Positions 12,277 through 23,163 of a DNA stretch of 64,000 nt are shown here, piece after piece. The DNA is taken from contig CM067568.1 of the NCBI GenBank assembly GCA_034336665.1, forward strand, positions 43,318,770 through 43,382,769, in the 5' to 3' direction. Below the pieces are notes generated by a model that saw only the letters and a program-made list of their open reading frames with translations, was not told where the DNA came from and made no database searches. How positions within the stretch are numbered: the first letter of the stretch is position 1; the number at the start of each line of letters is the position of its first letter. Origin of the DNA: Luscinia megarhynchos (Eukaryota > Chordata > Aves > Passeriformes > Turdidae). The position numbers were made by a program, and so were the translations under genes.

Positions 12277-12915
12277 GGGCCAACCTATGTGTACTCAATG
12301 CAAATCTTTCCCTTGTACCAGTGTGTGAGCATGGTAGATGACTTTAACTATTTTTGTGAAGAAGCTCCAAGTACAGCTGTACATGAGAAACCAGTACATG
12401 TACAAAAAAGCTTGTTCTCCATGGGACAAAGACATCCCTTCCATTATGGAGCTTTGAGAGCCCAGTGCACAGTACTGCAGAGCTTGTGCCTGAAACAGAT
12501 GAGGGAGCAAGGAGGAACAGTAGTGAAGGGGACAAAAATGTTCATCCTGTTTTCACTTAAATAACTGGGATCACTGTTGAAAACCAGGAGGAGTAATATG
12601 CAGCATGAAAATAAAAATCCTTGCCTTCTGATGAACATGGAAAGAATAACATAACAAATACATGATTAATAGGTCAATGAGGAGCAGGAGGTGAAGAGAG
12701 GAATAAGAAGGCTGAATTTAAGCAAAAAATTTGATAACCAGCATCAGATATGCAGATTTTTTTAATGAAAAAGTTAATGGGATTTACAATATATACAGTG
12801 AATCTCTATACCACTGAACAGGCAAACTGCCACAGATTCTATTTCAGATTAACAGAGGCCAAAACATTTATATGCCTCTGACCCTGTTTATAATTTCACA
12901 GGGAAAAAAAGTAAA
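12277..12915. other. Non-coding DNA with overlapping chance frames
   Basis: Open frames of 91 codons (12289-12564, plus) and 71, 63 and 64 codons (minus) overlap over the same bases. Openness in several registers on both strands indicates composition rather than coding. None of the peptides is recognisable. Confidence 0.5.
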
Positions 12916-12989
12916 GGGAAGGGGAAAGGGAAAGGAGAAGGGAAAGGGAAAGGGAAAGGGAAAGGGAAAGGGAAAGGGAAAGGGAAAAA
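12916..12989 (+). repeat. (GGGAAA)n hexamer array, G-quadruplex capable
   Basis: The core 12940-12987 is eight perfect GGGAAA units. It is preceded from 12916 by degenerate units (GGG, GGGG, GGG, GGAG). All G runs are on the plus strand, giving a strict purine/pyrimidine strand split. Eight G3 runs with three-base loops satisfy the standard G-quadruplex pattern twice over, and the mirror symmetry could also allow triplex DNA. The Lys/Gly frame (12872-13069) and the Pro/Phe frame (12888-13076) are products of the repeat. Confidence 0.95.
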
Positions 12990-15900
12990 CTCTGTCAGTG
13001 ATGTGGAGTTATCAAACAGTGTTAAAGTTAGTAGAAACATACTTTCTGTACAATAAAAAGTATCAATAGGGCTCATATTTTTTTACTCTTGATTTTACTA
13101 TTAGCTTCCAATTCCTATATTGCATTTTACTTTCATCTATTTTTGTAACTTTAAAATCTCATCTGGGCAGATACAGAAAGAATTGTTAAACACATTAAAT
13201 GTTACAACTGTTTAAATAGCATGAATATTATTGTCTGGGTTTATTTTGCTAAAATTATGTTTAAAGAAGCTGCTAATGAAGAATTTTTGTAATTTGCAAT
13301 TTGTGTTTTAGTACATGCTTTGGGGTGGGGTTTTTTGAGGATTTATATGGGGACCAAAACTATAATGAGTGCTTAAAGAACAAATGAGGCCTTTGATTTT
13401 TTTTTAGGGGGAGGGGATTTAGCAGATGATAAATGAGTCTATAGAATTTAAAGCATTCAAAATCTTTTCCTATCATCTTTGAATCAGCTGGAGAATTATG
13501 TTTATTTGGCTCAACACATGGACCTTAAATTTAAAAATAACCATATTCCTTCCTGAGGGAGGCAGTGAGCAGGATAAAAGCCAGATGTACTGGTTGTCTG
13601 AGATACTTAAAATTAATATTTTTCTTGACACATTCACACAAAGCAAGTAAGTGTGTGGTTCACATTGTGAAAGCTGTGGTTACAGCCTGATTCTGTCCAG
13701 GAGGTTGAGAGAATTTCTGTTTCCAATATCCCCCATGCAGCAGAGCAACATGCTTTTCCACAAACCTGGCAAGTATGTGGAATGAGTGCTCTCAGCAGCC
13801 ACTTGTCACAGAATCACTTGTACAAGGAAAGTTCCATGGACAAAGGAAGAAACTGAGTTTGAGGGTCACTAGACTCTGCTTATTCATCAAATTAGGGGAT
13901 TTGCATAGAGATAAGTCACTTTTGATTAAATTCTCAAAATTTCTCTGATTGCTTGCCAATTCACCTTTGTTGAGACTGCATTCTGGCAGCTGGTCTACCA
14001 GATTTTCACTCTTCCAGAAGCTCCTTGAGAGCTCAGCAGTAATTTAGTCACTTACAGAGGGAATCCAAAAATCTTCAGTTTTCCAGCCAGATGAGTCTGA
14101 AAGTAGAAATAAAACAAAATGTTTCTGATAGAGAAATTAACTCTTAAAATTTTTCTTCATTCCCACTCCCATGCATACTAATTTTTGTCTGCCAAGCTTA
14201 CTAGTTTAATGCATTGGTCTCTTTTTCCTTTACTGAATTTTTGCACCAAAGAGGGAAGAAAACATATTTCATTGCATGATTTTAATACTTTGCATGGAAA
14301 TGAGATTTTTAAGTGGAAATTTATGTAAATTAGGAATATTATTTAGTCCTTATAGGACCCTTTAATTCAGAGACCCAATTCCTATCACAGTCATTTGGGG
14401 TTTAAAGCCTTTTCAAGAGACCTGGAAGCCAGAGATTCAAATGCTTGTATCCAATTAGGAAGGCCATAGGTATAAAGAGCAAGAGTGTATGTGTGCTTTT
14501 ATCATTGGCTCAGTGAACATAATCAAGTTATCCTCTATTTCAGTCAAAGGTGGATCACAGTGAAGAAATTAAATCAAGACTATAGGTCTGAAAACACAAA
14601 ACAGTATGATCAGTTGAGATCATGTTTTTCTTTGCAGCTGTATGTACTTGGAAGCAGACATTTGTGCTCTTCTCCCAGCTGAGAGCATTTACATGTTTTG
14701 CCAAATGTATGTATCCTTTGAAAATGCATAAACAATCCTCAGCACACAAAAGAGAGTTCAGATGCTCCTTCTCCTTGGTGTGTGCCCTAAACACACACCA
14801 AAAACATTTCATTCTCTATTTCTGATGTCCAGTTTTTGGTGTTGGGGCAGAGGTGAGACTGTATGCTGGGGTACCCTCAAAAGAACAATTTTTGGTTTTT
14901 TATGCCAAAGAACAGTAAATAATCCATTTCTTGTTGTTGTTTTAAAACACTGTTGTGGGAGCTGAAGAAATGCAGCCTTCAGTCTTCTAAATCTTGATGG
15001 GCAAACTGAACTCTGCTACTCTGGAGCCTGTGCAAATTTCTACAATCACTTGTCAGATAGATGTATCACCATTAACACCATTTTAAAGCAAAAGCTGCTA
15101 GTAAGTTTTAGGTTTCTCCTTACAGAGTTTAGTTTGTAAATTCAGAAATTGATCAGAAATTTGTTCATAAAGTACCTATGATATCAAGTTGCTAAAAATG
15201 CGAATGCTTGTCTATTTTGCTTTGAAGCACAAGCTACATCACCTGTCTCTGTGCTGCCACAGTTAATGTGCTGTGTATGAAAGCAAAGGAAATGAAAATA
15301 GGTCTCTTTCTTACTTCCTGATTACAAAATAATGGGCATAGGAAACTTAGGATCCTCCAGCAATAGATAGGAAGTATGCAGAAGGCTCTGACCCTTCAAT
15401 GCCTTTCAGGCCTGTTATATGCAACTGTCCAGTTTTTGGTTGATGTTAGCTATGGATACTTGTGAAATTGAATATTATCTGTGTTCAGGTCCTGCTGTAT
15501 TCAAGTACTGTCTAATTCAGTACTTCACGAGTTCTTATTGGAATGCACATCTTCTAATGGAGAGAAAGTAAATATTTTTATTATGATACTTACTTTTTCA
15601 TTAATATTACTGCTACTGTTACTATTGCAATTTTTTACCAAAGTCTTTCTTGTTTTGAAATCACAGCAAATGAAATTTATTTTGAAACTGCTTGGAGCTG
15701 ATGCATTTGTTAATCTCAAACAGGTTTATCCTAAGGAAGTGGTTTTCTTTCTGACATTAGACAGAGATATGTAAATAAATGAAAGATAAGTCAACAGAAT
15801 GTTTGGTGACAGGGCAGTTTCAAAATTGAAATGATCAAATCTTTTTGATTCAATATTATATTTGGTTTTACAGTCCAAAATTGCCACAGATAACTTGTAT

Positions 15901-18151
15901 AAATGCACACATTTTATTGCAAAATTTCTTATATTCCCTCTTCAAAGATATATGTATTATACTCAAAATTATTGACACAATGCACAGACTGTATGTGAAG
16001 GTAATAAAGCGCACAGGGATAAATGCAGTGGCAAATGTACTGCATAACACTGAAACATTTGCTATACTGAATAATCTAAGCCTATAAATTATGTTAGCAG
16101 TCTGAATTACAATTTTTGCAAAATGCAAATGAACTGTAATATGTCAGGCAGAAAACATTTTTTTTTCCATTGGGACTTCATGTCAATGATTTCCGTGAGT
16201 GAAAATCTTGACTCCTCTGAATTTAAGAGAGAAGCTCCTCACAGGGCTGTGATACTTCATAGCAGAAGAGGTTCTGCATCCCAGAGCTGTGGGACACTTT
16301 TAAATGATTCATCACCTCAGTTCTGTTCACATTGTTCTTTGGAAAGAAACTGAAAGAGCCTTTGAATGTCTTTCATCTTTGAGAAGAAATATTTAAGTCA
16401 ACAGGGCTGAGAAAAGAAATTCTTATTTAGATATACAGCAGCAATCCCAATACTGATGAAAGTAAGCTATTGAGATGAGAAATCATACAACAGATGTAAT
16501 TTTATGAAGTACTATATAGTAGCTACCATTGCAAGCAAACAAATAAGCCCATAAAGGGATTCTGTGCCACCAAGAAGAATATATTGTCATGAAGTTTTCC
16601 AATTTTGAGTTATCAGTCTGTGTCCTCTCATGCAGCTTCGAGTAGAATTCACATATCTGATTTCTTTCTTAGGTCCCAAAAACAAATGTTCCTCATACCC
16701 AAGAGAAGCACTAAATGTAGTTGAAATGCTTTGATCCGCTCTTGAACAGAGGGTCTGGTTTTAACAGGGAGCAACTATACACAGAGTAGGGGGCAATGTC
16801 ACTTAATCCAAAACTGATGCTGTTTTATGCAGAGACCATGAGTGTAATAAACCTTGTATTGAATTTTAAGACTTTCTATTTTCTATGCAGAGCACAAGGT
16901 GATAAATTGTATACATTTCTATAAAGACAATAAGGAAAGAACCCTGTAATTTGTGAACATATAAGGAGGAGCTTGAAATTCATTTCACACCCTCCTTTGC
17001 AGGTATTTTGTCTAGCCTCCACTCACTAAATTTAACTACATACTATCCCACCTGCATTGCACTTGCTGTCACTTTGGAATATGCATCTTATTTTGTTTCA
17101 GTTGTCACTCGTGTAGTAGGTTCCAACTTGGCACTGTTATTTGTTTGAAAAATACACTGAAACCCATACAGTGGCCAAATCTATTACTGGTTTGATCCTA
17201 GCTGGTGCTGTGGTAATTAAAACTTTAAATTCTACAGTAAGAAAACAATTCTTAATTATATTCGATTTTTAACTGTTCTGAGTTTGCATCATCTTCTAAG
17301 AGTAAAATACAGATGCACATTTTGTGAGTTTTAAACACAAATCCTCACAGACATTTATATCAAATTGCCCAAAAAAAGGCTGGCATGATTCTCTTTTTCC
17401 AGTAATTTCCATTTGTAAAGTTTATCATCAACTTTAACAAATTTTAATTTCCTCATTAAAAACATAATAAAGACAGAAGACAGATTTGAGAAGCAAAATC
17501 CTTAGCAAGATCTCCAGCTATAGGAACTTTGAGCACACTTTTATACAGTACAATGTTTAGCAGGCATGGAGAAGGATCTTTTTTTTTCCTTAAGACTCTG
17601 TATTTATTTTTAAGTTCTGTCTCTGCTGCTTTTAAGATAGGGTAGCTGTCTATGAGTCTGTGATTTCCTCCTGTGGAGCTTTACAAGCTGTTGACATTCT
17701 CCTGTAGTGAATTGTGGTTGGTTATTCGACACCGCTTTGGTAAACCTTAAGATGCAAAAAAAACCCCATACTGCTCATGTGGTTTTGGATAGAAGTTGTT
17801 CTGGACATGCAATTACTTCAAATAACTGTAGCCTGCTACTTGGAAGCATTCCTTATCTCTTTCAGCATGGCTGGATAAATTGCACTAGAGTAGTCAAGGG
17901 CTGATTTTGTCCTTTTGAAGATACGTGCTCTTGCTGTTACACCAACTCCTCATCTGCCTCTCAATCCCTTTATTAAATCTGGGTTAGCAGCAATAGGCTC
18001 TTACTAGAGCTGTCATTTGACATTTTCTAAAGTATTTTCTGGGGAGATCTTCAAATTATTCACCTTAGTAACACAGTAGAATTTCTCACCCTGAATTCCC
18101 ACAGCAAGTATCCTTGCTCAATCAAGAGCAGACACTTGATCATGGGTCTGC
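12990..18151. other. Unique non-coding DNA
   Basis: AT-rich single-copy sequence. The largest open frame is 97 codons (15481-15774). It is hydrophobic and unrecognised, and the opposite strand is open for 64 codons across the same bases. Octamer sites lie at 13899-13906 and 16123-16130. No repeats beyond short homopolymers were seen. Confidence 0.5.
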
Positions 18152-18177
18152 AACAGCAGCTGTTCTATAATTAATCC
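18152..18177. promoter_or_regulatory. Palindromic E-box beside TAAT sites
   Basis: AACAGC and GCTGTT flank a single A, forming a perfect 13-base palindrome (18152-18164) that contains the E-box CAGCTG at 18157-18162. It is followed at once by ATAATTAATCC, a homeodomain-type site. More TAATTA cores follow around 18192-18210. Adjacent E-box and homeodomain sites are a common enhancer arrangement; binding here is inferred only. Confidence 0.3.
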
Positions 18178-21100
18178 TAGGTTCAGCTGATTCTTAATTA
18201 ATAATTAATGTTGTGTTCAGCAGTTTACTTATAGTGAGGATTCAATCACTTAGTTTTGTACAAGGAATGCAATCTGTCTTTCTGAGATTTTGAGAATAAA
18301 CATAAAATCATGTATTTTCAAGTAACTGTGTTCTTTATATCAGGAATACTCAAACCAATAATTTTTAAAAGAACTGTTTTCTACAATACCACTTCTTTTC
18401 ATATTCCGTTTTGAAATGGTCAGTTTTTAAAAATTAGTTAAACTTCCAAAACAGTTACCATTCATTAGAAGTTCATATAAAAATTGCACTTATTATTTTT
18501 AACTCTGCTTATACTGTTAACGAATTTTTGGTCTTGCTCTCCTTCTATTTTTCCTTAATACACCCTGGGGACAGTTTACAGTGAGTTTCAATATCCTTGT
18601 TGCTGTCAAATGGATTGATAGTTTTCATAATCATGTTTCTCCCACCAAAGCCCAGCTGGACATAAGGAAGAGTTTCTAGTAAAGGTGGCCACTAGAGAAT
18701 TGGAGTATTTGGCTAATGTGTGAGAGGTTTTTCATTCCTAATTCAGAGGTTCTAGAGTAATTGATTTTTTTTCCATAGAGAAAGATAACAGTATTTTAAA
18801 TAATGAATAGAGAACAAAATGAAAGCAATACTCCCAATCACTGTTCAGATACCTGTTTCTTAGGAAAGGCAAAATCTGTGTATTTCAAGGTGACATTATT
18901 TTGATCCTTTTAGAGTAGTCCATTATCAATCACCCAAGGACTTCCCTGTATATATTTGTCTAACCAACATCTGCTTGAATAAATGAATCTGTGAATCTCA
19001 TCCTGCCTTTAAACAGATGAGAGGGAAGGAGATGTGATCTCCTTTATGTAAATCGAACGTGACCTCTGGGCTCTTGGTAAGATGCCAATGCATCCTTCAG
19101 CTGAGCAAATATTGGAGACTTGATCTAAACCTATATTTTTTTTAAACTGTTGCATGTTAATAACGTATTTATTTGTGACATTCAATTCACTCAGCTTTCT
19201 GAAATCAATAAAATAATCCTTGTTGGCAAGCTCTGGGTAGAGAATATAATTTCTTCTGGCTCATAAAGGGATATGTTGTCATTAGCAGGGTTTGTGGATT
19301 CTGTGGCTTTCTTCATTCCGTCAGTGGCACAACCAGCTCCCTAGAGAAACTTAGTTTTCACTTACAGAAACAGGAGTGTTCCCTAAAGAACTTCTACAGA
19401 GAGCTTCTATGGGGAAATGCTGATGTCTCCCCCAATACTGCCATCAAGAATGGTCTTATGAGATGTATAACACATGAACGTGCTTTTATCTAAAGTGGAA
19501 CACATGGACATAGCAGTGAAAAATAGATACATTTTAAGAAAAATTTCTAAATATTTATAACTTTACACTATTTTATGTTTATGCATTTAAAAGCTTTTAA
19601 ATATATATATCAAAACATTTTTCAAATAAAGACTTTCTAATGTGTCAAAAAATAAAGATGTCATTTTCAACCTGCACATTTTCTAAATTTTGTACTAAAT
19701 CATTCTGAGCTTGTTGTGTGAAAGCATTACATGGATCCCATGTGCTAGCTAATTATAGTGTGGACGTGGGCTGAGAAGTGTCCTGGCATGATGCAGACAG
19801 AATGGCTTTCTCACTATTCTTTCTGAAGTATTCATCTCTCACTCTGGCTACATTATACCATCTGCTTTCAGTTCTTTCCAATCTTGCTTGATAGAGGATA
19901 AGGGTATAGCCACTTTTGGAAGAAGGAAAATGCCAACCCCCAAATCTTTCCTGTGGTAAAAACCCCACACCAAAGCCCCAGACCAGCAAGGGCAAACAGC
20001 CCCTAATGTTTAACAGTTAGTTTGTGCATGAGAGCATCCGTGCACATGGGGCTTGGGTTTTTTTGACAACAATACTTACCAATGTTGTTTTTTGTATCCA
20101 TAAACACTTCCAAAAACTTTTGGAAAGTCTCCATTGAGACCGTATAATTTTTTTCTCATTCTTCTATATCTGTAGTGGAAATTATATATTAGCTTGAATC
20201 AGATGTATACTACACATATTTTATATGAAGTGTACACCATATAAAGTTATAAGCATCCAAGCTTTGACTTCTCTAGCAGTTATTATATCAATATGGTTAA
20301 GTGGCTTTAAGTGTAATCATTCAGAACCCTGAAAAAATGTGGTCTTAATACTATATCTTGCAGAGCAGAATGGATGTTATTTTCAAGTGCTTACTGCAAA
20401 TTCAGTATGCTGGGGTTTCTCTCTCAGCTTCAGTAAAATTATTGCATTTATCCCACATAATATGAATTGTATAGTTCACATTGTGGTAATCTGCCAGTGG
20501 TTAGAATGAAAACTGACTATATACAGGCACTTCCCAACAGTAGACAGACTGGGGGAAAAACCAAAACCATGGTGTGTCTGGAGTATTTTTTTTTTCTGTA
20601 CTATACATGAATTGCTTGATCTCTTCTCTCCCTGTAGCTTTCCGAGAGGAGTTTTAACAGTTTTTAGGTAAAACTTTGAATTCTGATTTTGAAGTATAAT
20701 ATGTCTGCAGTGTTCAAACATGCTTCCCTTCCCAGACTGAAAAGGGGATAAAGATAATTCTATAAATCTGAAATGAAGGAGCATCTCTCCATCATCCTCT
20801 GTCAGTTCTGTGATGCCAGTTAAAGCTGGGAGCTCAGAAGCAGTCTGGTTCAGGGAGATACCAATCTAACATGTCACAAAATGAGGACAAAATGTCCAAG
20901 GTTGGGGAAATCGAATTTTGCTAATACATTAGTATTACTAAATAATAGGATCACCACCATGGGCAGCTAAACAGGTACATACATTGTATTTAATTGAATC
21001 CAAGAGGACTTTGTCCCTCACAATTCTTTAGGCATTTGAATCCAAGAATCACATTGTATTCACATATTGCAATCAAATTATCTCAGACTTACCATAGGCT

Positions 21101-22224
21101 AGTAGTTGAATATAGCTATCAGGGAAGCACTTTGCCACATATCAGCTATTCTATTAGCACTGCCTTAGCTCACTTAGCTAGTGAATGTAATGTAATTCAA
21201 GGTAGCTTACTCTAAAATTGTTTTTCTCAATAGAAGAAAATTTTATTTAATTGTCATTAATAAGAGAAATTTCAAATATGTTTTGGACTTTATAAATTTA
21301 GAAGGTATGGGTTGCTTTAAACACAGATTTGTCTTTTACCCAGGTAAATGTGACTGCATTTGTACATTATAAAATACATTAAGATTTGTTTTTCAGACTA
21401 CTTAAAGAGCATTGTTTCCAAAATAATACCAGTGCTTAATGCTGAATTCTGTGAGATATTTTAACCATTTCTAAGGAAGGGAAAAGTCACAAAAATTTAC
21501 TGCATTAAATAAATGCAATGATCTCTCCATATGCAACTTCTCTGCAGCGAAATAAAGAATGGTGCTTGCAGAATTTTCTCAGGGAGTTTACTAATAATAT
21601 TTTTCATTATGAAGTAAGAAATTAAATATTTTTCAGGTAGAAGATCTACTTTAGGGGGAAAACTAACATATATCAATTTAACTTATTTTGGTTTATTTAG
21701 TCTCAGCATGCCACTTCTGTGTGTCCCATCACAGAAAACAGTCAGCCCAAACTTCTTCTATTGTTTTCATATGGGTTTGGTTTTAGTTAAAACACACAGA
21801 TAACCACCTCAGTTGGTACAGATGCAACTGCTTTGCTTTGTTAGAAATGGAATTGCTCCCCGCTCATTTTCAGACACTAGAGAGTTTCACACAGTTCCCG
21901 TGCTTTTAACTTAGATTAATTCACATTTAGATACAGCCAACATTTGTGCTTGGTGCAGAGTCCTACATATAGATTTTCAAAATCCCCTTTTCCTGCAGTA
22001 ATTTTTGCACATATTCAAAGGAGCCTAAGCTGTGGAGGAATACACCAAGGGGACCCTGCTGACCTGTGCCAAAGCACTCAAGCACGCTTAAAATCTGCTT
22101 CGACTTTGAAAGCCCACCCAGATCCTGCACTCAAGAATGAGGGCTGTGCAGAGAGGAAATCCTACTACTTCCTCTAAATTGCCTCTAAAAAGGTATTAAA
22201 TTCCTTGATTTATAAAAGCAGATC
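18178..22224. other. Unique non-coding DNA
   Basis: AT-rich sequence with no supported gene. The longest open frame is 102 codons on the minus strand (20476-20784), unrecognised. 18180-18210 continues the TAATTA-rich patch next to the E-box palindrome. No mobile element was recognised. Confidence 0.5.
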
Positions 22225-22347
22225 CTTTTTTGGGTTTGTTTTTTTTTTGGGGGGGGGAGGGGTTTGGTTGGTTGGTTTTTTAGGTTTTTTTTTGTTTGGT
22301 TGGTTGGTTTTTGTGGATTTTTTTTGTTGTTTTTTTGTTTTGTTTTT
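22225..22347 (+). repeat. T/G-rich low-complexity tract
   Basis: Almost only T and G on the plus strand: T runs, GGTT repeats, and a G9-A-G4 block at 22249-22262 preceded by GGG at 22232-22234. The G-rich part could fold as a G-quadruplex. The 64-codon forward frame at 22205-22399 (Phe/Gly/Leu/Trp-rich) is a product of this composition. Confidence 0.9.
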
Positions 22348-22662
22348 ACAGTGCATTTCCTTCCTGCTTTTTTTTCCCTTTCCCAATATTTTGAAGTAAA
22401 ACAGAAGCAGCCTTTTCTGAGTGTTTGGTAGTTAGTTTCAGTGCAGGCATATGCTCAGAATGCTGTTTTGGTCCCATTTACCAGGGGACAGCACCACTGG
22501 GCTCGGGCACCTGTAGCAGCATCCAGGCTTCCCGTCCATCCCTCTGCCAGGAGCAGCACATGGCAATGCTTGGTGATTCTGCCTCTCCATCACTGGGAGT
22601 GAGGCTGCTGATTTACCTGGAGCCACTGCCTCTCCAGGACAGCAGCATTCCTGCTGCTCCCT
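22348..22662. other. GC-richer flank of the CpG cluster
   Basis: Base composition rises here relative to the rest of the window, with several AGCAGC, CTGCTG and CCAGG words. Open frames of 94 codons (22425-22709, plus) and 101 codons (22438-22743, minus) overlap almost completely and neither is recognisable. They are taken as composition effects. Confidence 0.45.
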
Positions 22663-22831
22663 CGAAATCTTCAAGGTCGATGCGAGCCGAGGGCGGACAG
22701 CCCGCTTAGAAACGGTGTGGCGTGACAAATGGAAGTGTCCCATTTCGGCGAGTCGGCATGAAGTTTGTTCCTGTCATCGGTGTCACCAAATCAAATTTAC
22801 TCGCAGAAGTCAAAGCTGTCAAAGCCTCCCG
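22663..22831. promoter_or_regulatory. CpG-dense cluster, possible regulatory element
   Basis: I count 14 CpG dinucleotides in 169 bases (first at 22663, last at 22830), against very few in typical stretches of this window. The block also has repeated TGTCA/TGACA-type cores (GCGTGACAAATGG, CCTGTCATCGG, GGTGTCACC, GCTGTCAAAG), the kind of site bound by MEIS/TGIF homeodomain proteins. It is too short for a classical CpG island. It could be a small promoter, an unmethylated enhancer, a conserved exon or a recent insertion. A plus-strand frame (22722-22934, 70 codons) crosses it without recognisable homology. Confidence 0.35.
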
Positions 22832-23139
22832 TTTCCCTGCTGGCAATCCAGGAACTGCAGAGCCATCTACTGGTGCTTTTTATACCTTTATGTGCAACTT
22901 TAAGGGGTTTGGGAACAAAACAAACCAGTCCTGAATCTTTAAGGACGTTCATTCTAATTAAGCTGGGGAATTTTGCCTTTGTGATTGCAACTTTAGGGTG
23001 AAAAATCAGGACCGTGGGGCAACCATGTGAAAATTCATAATAATAAGCAAACTGATAAAATAGGGACAAGTTAGAGAGAGTGAGTGAAATAGTAAAGCTT
23101 CAGTGGAGGCTTAATGGGCTTCAAAATCCACTCTATGTC
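22832..23139. other. Non-coding DNA
   Basis: Composition returns to AT-rich after the CpG cluster. Overlapping frames on both strands (22765-23001 and 22797-23069) are unrecognised. No repeat was seen. Confidence 0.45.
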
Positions 23140-23163
23140 TGTGTGTGTGTGTGTGTGTGTGTG
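23140..23163. repeat. (TG)n microsatellite
   Basis: Twelve uninterrupted TG units. Likely length-polymorphic. Confidence 0.95.

Noticed and set aside
12289..12638. Cluster of open frames on both strands
   Set aside because: Four registers are open over the same bases, which points to composition rather than coding.
12872..13076. Lys-Gly and Pro-Phe repeat frames
   Set aside because: They are direct translations of the GGGAAA hexamer array.
14826..15440. Identical 15-base word (TGTCCAGTTTTTGGT) at 14826 and 15426, exactly 600 bases apart
   Set aside because: The flanking sequence does not match, so there is no sign of a duplication.
22205..22399. 64-codon frame resembling a membrane peptide
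   Set aside because: Produced by the T/G-rich tract, which translates to Phe, Gly, Leu, Val and Trp.
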